64,000 bases of DNA from CBDCAS01 sp965214015 (GTDB lineage Bacteria; Pseudomonadota; Gammaproteobacteria; Coxiellales; Coxiellaceae): NCBI GenBank assembly GCA_965214015.1, contig CBDCAS010000022.1, forward strand, positions 1 to 64,000, given 5' to 3'. Under the pieces are notes generated by a model. It was given only the letters and a program-made list of their open reading frames with translations, was not told the DNA's origin and searched no databases. Shown piece by piece: positions 16,166-26,030 of the stretch (its first letter is position 1; each line of letters starts with the position of its first letter). A program made the translations under genes and the position numbers.

Positions 16166-17245
16166 ATGAATAAAAGAACACCGCTTTATGAGCAACATCA
16201 GCGAGCAGGAGCTCAACTTATTGATTTTTCCGGCTGGTGCATGCCGCTGCATTATGGTTCTCAGATTGAAGAACATCTATCAGTTCGTCGTGCGGCAGGT
16301 TTATTTGATGTCTCTCATATGGGTGTGGTGGATCTTATAGGCGAGCGTGCCAAAGAGTATCTTCGTTATGTGTTAGCCAATGATGTTGCTAAATTAACAG
16401 TACCTGGAACTGCATTGTATAGCTGCATGCTCAATGAACAGGGAGGGATTATTGATGACCTCATCGTTTATTATAGAGCAGATAATCACTATCGTTTGGT
16501 CTTAAATGCTGCAACGTGCGATAGGGATGTGCAATGGTTAGAGCAACTATCCGTGCGTTATTTAGTTGATGTTAAAAAATGTAATGATTTGGCTATTATT
16601 GCATTACAAGGACCTAAAGCTATTGGACAATTGATGTCAATAGTAACGCCATCGTTAGCAGATCAAATAGGCCAGTTAAAGCCATTTGAATTCTTAATAG
16701 ATCAAGACATTATGATTGCACGCACAGGGTATACTGGTGAGTCAGGTGTTGAAATTATGCTTTCCAATGAAAAAGTATTAGGTTGGTGGCAGGATTTATT
16801 AAATACAGGGGCAAGACCCTGTGGTTTGGCAGCACGTGATACTCTACGGCTAGAGGCGGGTTTTAATTTGTATGGCATGGATATGGATGAGAATACCTCA
16901 CCCTTAATTTCCAATTTATCATGGACAGTTTCATTTGAAGACCTATCACGTGATTTTGTAGGGCGTTCTAGTTTGGAAAAAGAAAAAGAGCAGGGTATTT
17001 CGCAGAAGTTGGTAGGTTTGGTCATGGAAGTGCCGGGAGTCTTGCGCCATCATCAAAAAGTATTTGTTGATCCTTGTGGTGAGGGAAGTGTGACTAGTGG
17101 TAGCTTTTCACCCACATTACATCATGCGATTGCCTTAGCACGTGTACCAATAGATATAGGGAGCACAGCAGCTGTAGAACGTCGTGGTAGACGCATTGCA
17201 GTTAAGGTCGTCAAACCACCGTTTATTAAAAAGAGGGGAAGATAA
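16166..17245 (+). CDS. gcvT: Glycine cleavage system aminomethyltransferase (T protein)
   Basis: Transfers the methylene group from the lipoyl arm of GcvH to tetrahydrofolate and releases ammonia. The start is placed at ATG 16166 (MNKRTPLYEQHQRAGAQLID), with AGGTTGGG upstream. The longer frame from 16073 adds 31 residues with no counterpart in the family. Conserved blocks include FDVSHMG, NEQGGIIDDLIVYY, ARTGYTGESGVEI, RDTLRLEAGFNLYG. Length 359 residues is normal. It is the first gene of a tight four-gene operon and lies 188 bp from the IS6 element that bounds the island. Confidence 0.96.
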   Translation: MNKRTPLYEQHQRAGAQLIDFSGWCMPLHYGSQIEEHLSVRRAAGLFDVSHMGVVDLIGERAKEYLRYVLANDVAKLTVPGTALYSCMLNEQGGIIDDLIVYYRADNHYRLVLNAATCDRDVQWLEQLSVRYLVDVKKCNDLAIIALQGPKAIGQLMSIVTPSLADQIGQLKPFEFLIDQDIMIARTGYTGESGVEIMLSNEKVLGWWQDLLNTGARPCGLAARDTLRLEAGFNLYGMDMDENTSPLISNLSWTVSFEDLSRDFVGRSSLEKEKEQGISQKLVGLVMEVPGVLRHHQKVFVDPCGEGSVTSGSFSPTLHHAIALARVPIDIGSTAAVERRGRRIAVKVVKPPFIKKRGR

Positions 17246-17629
17246 TTGACTCATTATCCAGATAATTTGCGTTATACCAGTACTCATGAATGGGTACGAG
17301 ATGAAGGAGATCAGGTTTATACAGTAGGGGTGACTGATCATGCACAAGCTATGTTAGGGGATGTTGTTTTTGTAGAGTTACCAGAGTTGAATGTTGAAAT
17401 TAGTGTTAATGATGAGGTAGCTGTCATTGAGTCGGTTAAAACAGCAGCTGACATTTATTCGCCATTGGCAGGGCGTATTATATCCATTAATGAGGTCTTA
17501 ACGGCAACACCAGATAAGATCAATCATGATCCCTATGGTGAAGCTTGGCTCTTTCAAATAAAGTTGGAGGATCCTAATTCATTAGAAGGTTTGCTTGATG
17601 CTCATGAATATGAGCAGAGTATTGGTTAA
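17246..17629 (+). CDS. gcvH: Glycine cleavage system H protein
   Basis: Lipoyl carrier protein that shuttles aminomethyl between the P and T proteins. The lipoylated lysine is K65 in IESVKTAADIYSP. Length 127 residues is standard. The start codon is TTG (17246), directly after the gcvT stop, with a good GAGGGG Shine-Dalgarno inside gcvT. No ATG offers an alternative before the conserved LRYTSTHEW block. The non-ATG start may tune its level relative to GcvT. Confidence 0.96.
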   Translation: MTHYPDNLRYTSTHEWVRDEGDQVYTVGVTDHAQAMLGDVVFVELPELNVEISVNDEVAVIESVKTAADIYSPLAGRIISINEVLTATPDKINHDPYGEAWLFQIKLEDPNSLEGLLDAHEYEQSIG

Positions 17630-17635
17630 TAACTT

Positions 17636-18991
17636 ATGCCATTTATTCCACATACTAAAAAAGATCTAGCACACATGTTGCAAGCCATTGGTGTAGACCA
17701 TATTGATGCTTTGTTTGATGAAATTCCTAAGACCTTGCCTAAAGCAGAGCTCAATTCCTTTCCAGAAGGGTTAACGGAGAGTCAAGTGATGCGATTAATG
17801 ATAGATCGTGCACCGAAGCTTCAGCCTGGTGGGTGTTTTATCGGGGCAGGTGCTTATGAGCACCACATCCCGGCCGCTGTATGGCAAATAGCGACGCGAG
17901 GTGAATTTTATACAGCCTATACACCGTATCAAGCAGAAGTGAGCCAAGGTACCTTGCAAGTTATTTATGAATATCAAACGATGATGGCTCATTTAATGGG
18001 GCTCGATGTCTCTAATGCGTCTCAATATGATGGAGCATCGGCATTAGCAGAAGCGATTCTCATGGCAGTTCGCATTCGAGGCGGAAAAGCAAAACGGGTG
18101 TTGGTACCGACCACGGTTTCTCCTTTTTATCACCAAGTGTTGCAGACTGTCTTGAAACATCAAAAGATTGTAATAGAAACCATTGATTTTGATCCTGAAC
18201 AGGGCTGTCTTATGCCTAGTAGCTTGGAAGCTATTGATAAAGAGGGTCTTGCTGCGCTCATCATTCCACAACCCAATTTTTTAGGAGTACTAGAAGCAGT
18301 TGATGAGTTAACAAATAGGGCTCATGCTAAGGGAGCATTGGTTATTGGATTGGTAAATCCGATTGCTATGGCATTGTTGAAAGAGCCTGGTGTTTGGGGA
18401 GAGGCAGGTGCAGATATTGCTTGTGGTGAAGGTCAGGCTTTAGGTGTGCCATTAGCTGCAGGAGGGCCATATTTTGGTTTTTTGACCTGTAAAAAAGAAT
18501 ATGTTCGGCAATTACCAGGGCGTATTGTCGGTAGGACGAAAGATACTCATGGTCGTGAAGGGTTTACCTTAACATTGCAGACGAGAGAGCAGCATATTCG
18601 TCGAGGTAAGGCGACTTCCAATATTTGTACTAACCAAGGTTTAGTGGTAACAGCTGCTGCGATTTATATGACTCTTTTAGGAGCAGACGGTTTGCAACAG
18701 GTTGCCGCTGCATCCTGTCAAAATGCAAGTAATTTATGTAAACGACTAATTTCGATTCAAGGGGTTCGGCGTGTTTTTAAAGGACCGTTTTTTCACGAGT
18801 TTGTAGTCCGTTTAACACGTCCTGTTGATGAGGTTTTGAACTCGTTAAATGAGCTTGGTATTCAGGGAGGCTATTCACTAAAAAATGACTACCCCACTTT
18901 AGGTGAGTGTCTGTTAGTGTGTGCAACAGAAACAAAGCTAGAGCAAGATCTTATTGCTTATCAAGCACATTTGGAGAAAACCATTTCTTAA
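17636..18991 (+). CDS. gcvPA: Glycine dehydrogenase (decarboxylating) subunit 1
   Basis: Subunit 1 of the two-part P protein, which decarboxylates glycine and passes the aminomethyl group to GcvH. The 451-residue protein begins with the family pattern MPFIPHTKKDLAHMLQAIGV. It contains GAGAYEHHIPA, YTPYQAEVSQGTLQVIYEYQ and KATSNICTNQGL. The pyridoxal-phosphate lysine is in subunit 2. It starts 6 bp after gcvH. Many enterobacteria use a single fused GcvP, so the split form marks this lineage. Confidence 0.96.
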   Translation: MPFIPHTKKDLAHMLQAIGVDHIDALFDEIPKTLPKAELNSFPEGLTESQVMRLMIDRAPKLQPGGCFIGAGAYEHHIPAAVWQIATRGEFYTAYTPYQAEVSQGTLQVIYEYQTMMAHLMGLDVSNASQYDGASALAEAILMAVRIRGGKAKRVLVPTTVSPFYHQVLQTVLKHQKIVIETIDFDPEQGCLMPSSLEAIDKEGLAALIIPQPNFLGVLEAVDELTNRAHAKGALVIGLVNPIAMALLKEPGVWGEAGADIACGEGQALGVPLAAGGPYFGFLTCKKEYVRQLPGRIVGRTKDTHGREGFTLTLQTREQHIRRGKATSNICTNQGLVVTAAAIYMTLLGADGLQQVAAASCQNASNLCKRLISIQGVRRVFKGPFFHEFVVRLTRPVDEVLNSLNELGIQGGYSLKNDYPTLGECLLVCATETKLEQDLIAYQAHLEKTIS

Positions 18992-19005
18992 TAGGACTTT
19001 GTGTT

Positions 19006-20463
19006 ATGTTAACTTCTTTTGATAAATCTCATTCCGGTCGCCAGGCCTTAGCACAGAGGCCTCAAGTGTCAAAAGACCTTATTGATATTCCTCACGATGC
19101 GTTACGCCAATCTCAACCACTGATGCCAGAGCTATCTGAATTACAAACAGTCCGACATTTTACGCGTTTATCACAATTAAACTTTTCAATTGATACCCAT
19201 TTTTATCCGTTGGGTTCTTGTACTATGAAATACAATCCACGAGGTGCTCATGCGATCGCCTCATTGCCTGGTTTTTTAAATCAACATCCGCTGAGTATGA
19301 CAGAGAATCATCAGGGTTTTTTACAGACTTTGTATGAGCTTCAAGAAGACCTTAAACAGATCACAGGGATGTCTGATGTTTCTTTAACTCCAATGGCGGG
19401 GGCACAAGGTGAGTTTGCTGGGATTGCCATGATTGCAGCTTATCATAAAGCGCGTGCTGACTATCAACGAACTGATATGCTAGTACCTGATGCAGCTCAT
19501 GGAACGAATCCAGCATCAGCAGCAGTCTGTGGTTTTAAGGTAAAGGAGGTACCTACCACTGAAGAAGGAGATATTGATTTAACTGTATTAGAACAGAGAG
19601 TCGGCCCGCAAACAGCCGGAATTATGCTAACTAATCCATCAACATTAGGTGTTTTTGAGCGACAAATTGAGCAAATTGCATCGATTGTGCATAAGGTAGG
19701 TGGATTATTGTATTACGATGGTGCAAATTTGAATGCAATTCTGGGTAAGTATCGTCCGGGAGATATGGGTTTTGATGTGATGCATTTGAATTTACATAAA
19801 ACATTTGCAACCCCTCATGGAGGGGGTGGACCAGGAGCAGGGCCTGTGGCTGCTAATGACCGCTTGGCTTCGTTTTTACCTATTCCAAAAGTAGGTAAGT
19901 TTGCTAAAGAATACCGTTGGTTAAATGCTGTGGATTGTCCTGATAGTATTGGCCGCTTGAATGGATTTATGGGCAATGCAGGTGTGCTGATACGTGCTTA
20001 TAGTTATATTCGTATGTTGGGGCGTATTGGTCTAGCTCGAGTCGCTGAATATGCTACATTAAATGCTAATTATTTAATGAAGCGTTTGGAGAATATAGGT
20101 TATACACTCGCTTTTCCAAAGCGTAGGGCAAGTCATGAATTTATTGTGACCTTAAAGAATATAAAACAGGAATATGGTATCAGTGCTTTAGACTTTGCCA
20201 AACGTTTATTAGATTATGGTTTTCATGCGCCGACTATTTATTTTCCATTGTTAATTCCAGAGTGTTTATTGATTGAGCCTACTGAAACTGAATGTTTAGA
20301 AGAATTAGATCGATTTGTGGATGCTATGGCAAAGATTCTTGAAGAGATCAAAACGGATCCGAAAAAACTCAAAAATGCGCCAGGTATATTAAAACTGGGT
20401 CGTCTTGATGAAGTGAGAGCCGTGCGTGAATTAGATTTGGTTTGGAATGCTAAAGATAATTAA
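19006..20463 (+). CDS. gcvPB: Glycine dehydrogenase (decarboxylating) subunit 2
   Basis: Catalytic subunit 2 of the split P protein, 485 residues. The pyridoxal-phosphate lysine is K265 in LNLHKTFATPHGGGGPG. PLGSCTMKYNPR and MLVPDAAHGTNPASAA are also conserved. The start is ATG 19006, 14 bp after gcvPA with AGGA upstream. A longer frame from 18907 overlaps gcvPA and lacks family support. Last gene of the operon, convergent with the gene at 20493 with only 29 bp between stops. Confidence 0.96.
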   Translation: MLTSFDKSHSGRQALAQRPQVSKDLIDIPHDALRQSQPLMPELSELQTVRHFTRLSQLNFSIDTHFYPLGSCTMKYNPRGAHAIASLPGFLNQHPLSMTENHQGFLQTLYELQEDLKQITGMSDVSLTPMAGAQGEFAGIAMIAAYHKARADYQRTDMLVPDAAHGTNPASAAVCGFKVKEVPTTEEGDIDLTVLEQRVGPQTAGIMLTNPSTLGVFERQIEQIASIVHKVGGLLYYDGANLNAILGKYRPGDMGFDVMHLNLHKTFATPHGGGGPGAGPVAANDRLASFLPIPKVGKFAKEYRWLNAVDCPDSIGRLNGFMGNAGVLIRAYSYIRMLGRIGLARVAEYATLNANYLMKRLENIGYTLAFPKRRASHEFIVTLKNIKQEYGISALDFAKRLLDYGFHAPTIYFPLLIPECLLIEPTETECLEELDRFVDAMAKILEEIKTDPKKLKNAPGILKLGRLDEVRAVRELDLVWNAKDN

Positions 20464-20492
20464 AAGCCTTTTCTTTTAGCATCAGATGTTGT

Positions 20493-21122
20493 CTAACTGC
20501 TATCGTTGTCCCAATTTACAGGAAAAATTTCAGTATTTGATAGATGGCATATATCAGCTAATGAAGAATTTCCTTGTAAACCGATATCTGCCCACAATAG
20601 AGTCGTTGAAGAAGTGTGATGCTCACAGGATAAAGTCACTAATAAGCCCTCATGAACTGGCTCGAACTCTAATATGATTTTTTTGTTATGTGAAATTTTA
20701 GAATTTTTAAATAAAATGCCAGCATCAACGCCGTAAAAGTAGGATGTGTAGCCTGGTAATGGAGTACCCGCTGTTTGTTTTCCTAATAAACCTATAATAG
20801 CTTCTTGGTCTAGACCTCTACCATGTTTTATTTTGTAATTTTCTGGATACTCTAAGCCTAAATGGTAAATTGGGCTAATATTCATTTCTATAGTACCGTA
20901 TTGATTGCAATATAAAATCTTGATGCAATAATCGTGAGTAGCAATGAAAGGGCTAATTCCAGAATAAGCAATAGCCTGAAAGAGTCCGTGAAAATAATCC
21001 TTTATATCGAAATACGCTAAAATGCTCTCAATGATTTTTATTTGAAAATCAGTAAGTTCTTTATTTTTTGCTTTAAGAAGTAACTCTTTGTTCCAATCTG
21101 TCAGAAATTTGACTTTGATCAT
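20493..21122 (-). CDS. Conserved hypothetical protein
   Basis: 209 residues from ATG 21122, chosen because AGAGAGGA lies 6-7 nt upstream and because the longer frame from 21224 runs into dapB. No signal peptide or membrane segment is seen. The sequence is of mixed alpha/beta character (MIKVKFLTDWNKELLLKAK; GYTSYFYGVDAGILF; TTLLWADIGLQGN). It starts 44 bp after the dapB stop and is probably cotranscribed with sodB-dapB. I do not recognise the family. Confidence 0.65.
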   Translation of the reverse strand: MIKVKFLTDWNKELLLKAKNKELTDFQIKIIESILAYFDIKDYFHGLFQAIAYSGISPFIATHDYCIKILYCNQYGTIEMNISPIYHLGLEYPENYKIKHGRGLDQEAIIGLLGKQTAGTPLPGYTSYFYGVDAGILFKNSKISHNKKIILEFEPVHEGLLVTLSCEHHTSSTTLLWADIGLQGNSSLADICHLSNTEIFPVNWDNDSS

Positions 21123-21166
21123 GACTGATCCTCTCTTTAGTGGCATTAATTGAAATAAAAGAGTTT

Positions 21167-21916
21167 TTATAAAAAATTTTCCAGCCCATAAATAAGGTAG
21201 TCTAGTTCCATGACTTTTCGACAAGATAATAATATACCAGGCATAAATGATTTGCGCGATATGCTATCTTGCTGGATGGTCAGTGTTTCACCCACTCCAC
21301 CGAACAATACTTTTTGATGGGCAACAAGTCCAGGTAAACGAACAGAATGAATAGTGACATCGCGGTAGTTTTTTTTGTCGCCCACCTGATTTTGATCAAG
21401 TGGATAATTAGAAATAGAGTGACGTGTTTGTTCTATAAGCTCTGCTGTTTTCTTTGCAGTCCCTGAGGGAGCATCTCGTTTTTCCAAGTGATGCATTTCT
21501 ATAATTTCGACATTAGGAAAGTACTTTGCTGCATCACAAGCGTAGCGCATCATCAAAATAGCAGTCAGTGAAAAATTAGGTGCAATGATCCCGCCTAATG
21601 ATTTTTCCTTACATTGTTTTTTTAATAGATCAATTTGTTCGGATGTTAAGCCACTAGTACCAATAACAGGATGTACGTTATTTTCGATAATGGTTTGTGC
21701 TTGTTGGAAAAGCGTGCACGGTGCTGTTAAATCAACTACTACATCAGCCTGATGATTTTTAATAGTTGTCTCTAGGTCATCATGACGCCCTATTTTAGCA
21801 ACAAGCTTTAGATCTGGCTCAGCAGCGATTGATTGCGCTGCCATTTTTCCCATTTTGCCTTGGGCACCATTGACAACGATTTTAATGCGCTTATCAGAAG
21901 AAGTTAGAGTTGCCAT
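21167..21916 (-). CDS. dapB: 4-hydroxy-tetrahydrodipicolinate reductase
   Basis: NAD(P)H-dependent step of the lysine/diaminopimelate pathway. The Rossmann motif VVNGAQGKMGKMA sits at the N-terminus. GTSGLTSEQ and the active-site block EMHHLEKRDAPSGTAKKTAELI are present. The start is set at ATG 21916 (MATLTSSDKRIKIVV), five bases after the sodB stop, giving 249 residues. The upstream extension would overlap sodB. There is no strong Shine-Dalgarno, so translation is likely coupled to sodB. Confidence 0.95.
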   Translation of the reverse strand: MATLTSSDKRIKIVVNGAQGKMGKMAAQSIAAEPDLKLVAKIGRHDDLETTIKNHQADVVVDLTAPCTLFQQAQTIIENNVHPVIGTSGLTSEQIDLLKKQCKEKSLGGIIAPNFSLTAILMMRYACDAAKYFPNVEIIEMHHLEKRDAPSGTAKKTAELIEQTRHSISNYPLDQNQVGDKKNYRDVTIHSVRLPGLVAHQKVLFGGVGETLTIQQDSISRKSFMPGILLSCRKVMELDYLIYGLENFL

Positions 21917-21921
21917 ATTTT

Positions 21922-22500
21922 TTAAGAATAGTTTCGTTCCACGAAATCCCAGTTTGTCACGTTCCAAAAATTGTTGATATATTGGTTGCGGTCGTTACGT
22001 GTATCAATGTAATACGCGTGTTCCCACACATCACAGGTTAATAGCGGTTTATGTCCATCGGTCATCGGATTATTGGCATTGGAGGTTTTAACAATGTCTA
22101 ACTTACCGTCTTTATTTTTGACTAACCAGGCCCACCCTGAACCGAATTGACCCATGGCTGCTTCAGTAAATTGCTTTTTAAAAAGCTCTAATGAACCAAA
22201 TGCTTCGGATATTTTTTCCATTAAATATTGGCTAGGCTGTTGATTTTCTTTAGGTCTCATACTATTCCAGTAAAAAGTATGATTCCAGACCTGCGCTGCA
22301 TTGTTAAATAGGCCCCCATCTGCGTTCATTATGATCTCTTCTAGAGAAGAGTTTTCAAATTTACTGCCAGAGATTAAGGCATTGAGTTTATTAACGTAGG
22401 CTTGGTGATGTTTGCCATGATGATATTCTATCGTTTCTGGAGAAATATAGGGCTCTAACGCGTTTTTTGCATAAGGTAGTGTCGGTAGTTCGAATGCCAT
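21922..22500 (-). CDS. sodB: Superoxide dismutase [Fe]
   Basis: Converts superoxide to peroxide and oxygen in the cytoplasm. 192 residues from ATG 22500 (MAFELPTLPYAKNALEPYIS). Metal ligands are His27 in the HHGKHHQAYV region, His in VWNHTFYWNSM, and Asp and His in CDVWEHAYYID. The AMGQFGSGWAWL block favours the iron form. A longer start at 22521 adds seven residues and is less likely. It is divergent from the peroxiredoxin gene 126 bp away, so two oxidative-defence genes share an upstream region. Confidence 0.96.
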   Translation of the reverse strand: MAFELPTLPYAKNALEPYISPETIEYHHGKHHQAYVNKLNALISGSKFENSSLEEIIMNADGGLFNNAAQVWNHTFYWNSMRPKENQQPSQYLMEKISEAFGSLELFKKQFTEAAMGQFGSGWAWLVKNKDGKLDIVKTSNANNPMTDGHKPLLTCDVWEHAYYIDTRNDRNQYINNFWNVTNWDFVERNYS

Positions 22501-22626
22501 CACTTTTATTCCTTTTATCAATGAAACTAACTACACTAGCGCATTGTAGTAGGCACTGCAATGTTGCGCTTACTCTAGCTCATGCGTAGAATGACGGGTT
22601 ATTTAGTTTGCTAATCGGAGAATGTG

Positions 22627-23232
22627 ATGACAGTTTTAGTAGGATGTGAAGCCCCCGATTTTAAGGCCCCCGCCGTGCTGGGTAATGGTGATATTGTAGA
22701 TAGCTACAGTTTTAAGGAGGAAACCAAGGGTAAATATGCGTTAGTTTTCTTTTATCCATTGGATTTTACTTTTGTTTGTCCCTCTGAGTTAATTGCGCTC
22801 GACCATGCAATTGATGAATTTAAACGACGTAATGTTGAAGTGATTGCAGTCTCTATTGATTCTCATTTTACTCATAACGCGTGGCGTAATACGCCAATTG
22901 AAAAAGGTGGTATTGGCTTAGTAAACTATACATTAGTTTCTGACATAGCACATCATATTTGTCGTAACTATGGTGTTGAGCATCCAGAGCAGAGTGTCGC
23001 ATTTCGCGGTACTTTCATTATTGATAAAGACAGTGTAGTTCGCGCACAAATTATTAATGACTTGCCTTTAGGGCGTAATGTGACAGAAATTTTACGCCTT
23101 ATTGATGCGCTGCAATTTACTGAAAAATATGGTGAAGTATGCCCAGCAAATTGGAACCCAGGTGATGTAGGTATGACAGCTTCGCCAGAAGGTGTAGCAG
23201 AATATCTTGCGGCTAATGCGGATCAACTCTAG
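22627..23232 (+). CDS. 2-Cys peroxiredoxin (AhpC/Prx1 family)
   Basis: Thiol peroxidase that reduces H2O2 and organic peroxides. The peroxidatic Cys51 is in DFTFVCPSELIA and the resolving Cys is in GEVCPANWNPG near residue 171, the typical 2-Cys arrangement. ATG 22627 is preferred to GTG 22624 because GGAG then has proper spacing. Length 201 is normal. No AhpF partner is nearby, so reduction may use thioredoxin. Its 3' end overlaps the convergent rnt by 20 bp. Confidence 0.94.
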   Translation: MTVLVGCEAPDFKAPAVLGNGDIVDSYSFKEETKGKYALVFFYPLDFTFVCPSELIALDHAIDEFKRRNVEVIAVSIDSHFTHNAWRNTPIEKGGIGLVNYTLVSDIAHHICRNYGVEHPEQSVAFRGTFIIDKDSVVRAQIINDLPLGRNVTEILRLIDALQFTEKYGEVCPANWNPGDVGMTASPEGVAEYLAANADQL

Positions 23233-23851
23233 CTTTTTTAAGTTGTGAAAGGCCATTAACAATCTTGCAAAACAATTCAGCGGTTATTTTTGCATCATAA
23301 ATTGCTGAGTGTGCTTCTGCTTTGTCAAAAGGGATGCCTGCAGCTTTGGCTGCTCTAGCGAGAACTGTTTTTTGATAGATCAATCCACCTAATGTGGCTG
23401 TGTCAAAGACAGTAAATGAATGAAATAGATTTTTCACTTTGCAGCGTTTTATCGCTTCTTGTAGAAAGTACAAATCAAAGTGGGCATTGTGTCCTACTAG
23501 AACAGCACGCTTACATTGAGTTTTTTTCAGCTCTTTGTGAATAAAGTCAAAGAGCTCTTGCAGTGCACGTTTTTCAGGAATCGCAAAACGAAACGGATGA
23601 TAAGGGTCAATACGATTAATAGCGAGTGCTTTGGTATTAAGTTGTGCCCCTTCAAATGGCTCAATATGACACGAAAATAATTCTTTTTGTTCTAATTGGC
23701 TCTGAGCATTAAATTGTAAAGAGATAGCAGCTAACTCTAGCAGGGCATCTGTTTTGTAGTTTACACCTCCAGTTTCTAGATCTAATACAATGGGTAAAAG
23801 ACCATCAAAACGTTGGTTCATAAGCAGATCGCTGATTATTGGATTTGCCAT
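23213..23851 (-). CDS. rnt: Ribonuclease T
   Basis: DEDDh 3'-5' exoribonuclease that trims the 3' ends of tRNA and other stable RNAs. Motifs are Exo I (VLDLETGGV), Exo II (VGHNAHFDLYFL) and Exo III (AEAHSAIYDAKITAELF). 212 residues is the normal length. The start overlaps the pyrC stop by 16 bp and the stop overlaps the convergent peroxiredoxin gene by 20 bp. Confidence 0.93.
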   Translation of the reverse strand: MANPIISDLLMNQRFDGLLPIVLDLETGGVNYKTDALLELAAISLQFNAQSQLEQKELFSCHIEPFEGAQLNTKALAINRIDPYHPFRFAIPEKRALQELFDFIHKELKKTQCKRAVLVGHNAHFDLYFLQEAIKRCKVKNLFHSFTVFDTATLGGLIYQKTVLARAAKAAGIPFDKAEAHSAIYDAKITAELFCKIVNGLSQLKKARVDPH

Positions 23852-24858
23852 TGAATCACCTCACCTGCACACAAAGGCACCAGCGTTTCTTGGCCAAAAG
23901 ATAAAGATTGGGGTAGAGTCCATGGGTTTTTCTTTAAGGTTACTTTGCACTGATTCACAGGTAAGCCATAAAATTGAGCTCCATTTTTGCTGGCAAATGT
24001 TTCTAGCTGGTCTAGTGAATTTTCTTGCTCAAATACTTCGGTATAAAGTTCAATAGCGGCATGTGCTGTATAGATTCCAGCGCAGCCACACTCATTTTCC
24101 TTGTTTTTTTTAGAGTGTGGTGCACTATCTGTGCCTAAAAAAAAATGACCATCGCCACTAGTGGCTGCTTGACGTAATGCTTGTTGGTCCTCATAACGCT
24201 TTAGTATTGGTAGGCAGTAATGATGTGGGCGAATTCCTCCCTTAAATAGAGCATTACGATCTAATAGTAAGTGATGTGCTGTGATGGTTGCTGCAAGCTT
24301 ATCGTTTGCAGCAGCCACAAAATCAACCGCTTCTTTTGTTGAGATATGTTCCAGAACAATTCTTAATCCGGGAAAGTGATTTATCAGAGGTGCCAATTGT
24401 TTTTCTAGAAAAACTGCTTCCCGATCAAAAATATCCACTGCAGGGTCAATCGATTCGCCATGGATTAATAGTGGCAGGTTTACTTTTTCCATAGCCTCTA
24501 ATGCAGGATAGAGCTTGTTTAGATGGCTGATCCCAGCTTCTGAATGAGTCGTTGCGCCTGCTGGATACAGTTTACAAGCAAAGATAATTTCTGAATCAGC
24601 GGCTGCTTGAATTATTCTGGGTGTTGTCATTTCGGTAAGGTAGAGTGTCATTAAAGGTGTAAAGTCATAATGATCAGGAATACATTGCACAATGCGTTGG
24701 TGATAGCTAATAGCACTATCAATTGAGGTGATGGGTGTGACTAGATTTGGCATAACAATAGCGCGACGAAAGCGTGCTGCTTCATCACTAACAGTTCGTT
24801 TTAAATAATCACCATCGCGTAAATGACAATGCCAATCATCGGGTCTTATAATTTCCAT
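23836..24858 (-). CDS. pyrC: Dihydroorotase
   Basis: Zinc enzyme of pyrimidine biosynthesis converting carbamoyl-aspartate to dihydroorotate. 340 residues, PyrC class. The metal-binding DWHCHLRDGD is at residues 7-16, the carbamylated lysine is in ACKLYPAGATTHSEAG, and ITAHHLLLDRN and LGTDSAPHSKKNK complete the site. It is the first gene of a pyrC-rnt pair. Confidence 0.96.
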   Translation of the reverse strand: MEIIRPDDWHCHLRDGDYLKRTVSDEAARFRRAIVMPNLVTPITSIDSAISYHQRIVQCIPDHYDFTPLMTLYLTEMTTPRIIQAAADSEIIFACKLYPAGATTHSEAGISHLNKLYPALEAMEKVNLPLLIHGESIDPAVDIFDREAVFLEKQLAPLINHFPGLRIVLEHISTKEAVDFVAAANDKLAATITAHHLLLDRNALFKGGIRPHHYCLPILKRYEDQQALRQAATSGDGHFFLGTDSAPHSKKNKENECGCAGIYTAHAAIELYTEVFEQENSLDQLETFASKNGAQFYGLPVNQCKVTLKKNPWTLPQSLSFGQETLVPLCAGEVIQWQIQ

Positions 24859-25003
24859 GATGTTTATTGTAGCAAATAAATCTTTAATCTATGTTTTTTA
24901 ATATTTCTAGGGGGTAATGTGTGAGTGATTACAACATTTTTGTGTGTTACCAAAAGCTAGTGTAGACTAATTTTCTTTCTAACAGGTAACTTAGGAGTTT
25001 TTC

Positions 25004-25981
25004 ATGAAAATGATAAAATGGGTTGTTTTGACGATCCTCTTATCTTGCTCTTTAACAATATTTGCAGATCGTACCTCAGAAGCGGTTCCTGCTCCTTGGT
25101 TTACAGGACCATTATTGGCACCCTCAGGAACAACATATGCAGTTGGCCATATTGGATTTCAGCCCTACCTTTATTACACCGATAGTTTTGGACAATATAA
25201 TAGCCGTTGGAAACGAGAAAGCCAATTAAATACGCATACATTAAACCCAGTAATGGTGATTTCTATAGGTTTAACCCCGCGTACCGACTTGCATATATCA
25301 CTACCTTATCTTATTAACTTTAGGCATGGTGCTTCTGATCACGGTTTTGGTGATGTTTCTTTGTTACTAGGTTATCAGGTATTAAGAGACATCCCACATA
25401 CCTGGGTTCCTGATATTAAGTTAACAATAGCAGAGGCATTTCCAACAGGTCATTATGAGAATCTAAATTCCAGCCTCAATGGTACTGATTCTTTTGGAGC
25501 AGGTTCCTATCAAACTGCTTTGGGGCTAGACTTCCAAAAACGCTGGTACTTTGGTCATGATCACTTTTTACGAAGTCGCTGGAATGTTACTTATACAATT
25601 CCAACGCATGTGAATTTGCATGGTTTTAATGCCTATGGCGGTGCTGCCAACACAAATGGGACTATCGATCTGGGAAATCATTTTAGTACAGACCTAGCAT
25701 TTGAATATACATTGACTCGTCACTGGGCACCGGCTATTGATTTCTTATATCAGTCAACATCAGCGAGCAGTTTTAGTGGCTATCCTGGAACCACTAATTT
25801 GGGTTTGCTAGCGCCGATTGCAACTGATAGTAGTAGAAGCTTTAGTGTAGCTCCTGCTATTGAATATAATTTTAACTCTAAAGTAGGTGTTATTGCCGGT
25901 GTCTGGTTTACTGTTACAGGACGCAGTACTACAGACTTTTTCTCAGGTGTATTATCAGTATCTGTTGACTTGGGAACATAA
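25004..25981 (+). CDS. Outer-membrane beta-barrel protein (MetA/transporter-like)
   Basis: 325 residues with an N-terminal signal peptide (MKMIKWVVLTILLSCSLTIF then ADRTS) and alternating strands to the end. GDVSLLLGYQVL and IKLTIAEAFPTGHYENL resemble the family annotated as phenol-degradation MetA-like/transporter barrels. AGGAG lies 10 nt before ATG. It is a monocistronic gene, divergent from pyrC with 145 bp between. Export is clear; the substrate is unknown. Confidence 0.7.
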   Translation: MKMIKWVVLTILLSCSLTIFADRTSEAVPAPWFTGPLLAPSGTTYAVGHIGFQPYLYYTDSFGQYNSRWKRESQLNTHTLNPVMVISIGLTPRTDLHISLPYLINFRHGASDHGFGDVSLLLGYQVLRDIPHTWVPDIKLTIAEAFPTGHYENLNSSLNGTDSFGAGSYQTALGLDFQKRWYFGHDHFLRSRWNVTYTIPTHVNLHGFNAYGGAANTNGTIDLGNHFSTDLAFEYTLTRHWAPAIDFLYQSTSASSFSGYPGTTNLGLLAPIATDSSRSFSVAPAIEYNFNSKVGVIAGVWFTVTGRSTTDFFSGVLSVSVDLGT

Positions 25982-26030
25982 TATCTTATTGAGACTGTAT
26001 CTCTACGTAAGTTAAATTTAAATAATGTTA

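Noticed and set aside
18907..19005. Longer N-terminus of gcvPB
   Set aside because: The extension overlaps gcvPA and has no counterpart in the family. ATG 19006 has a proper ribosome site.
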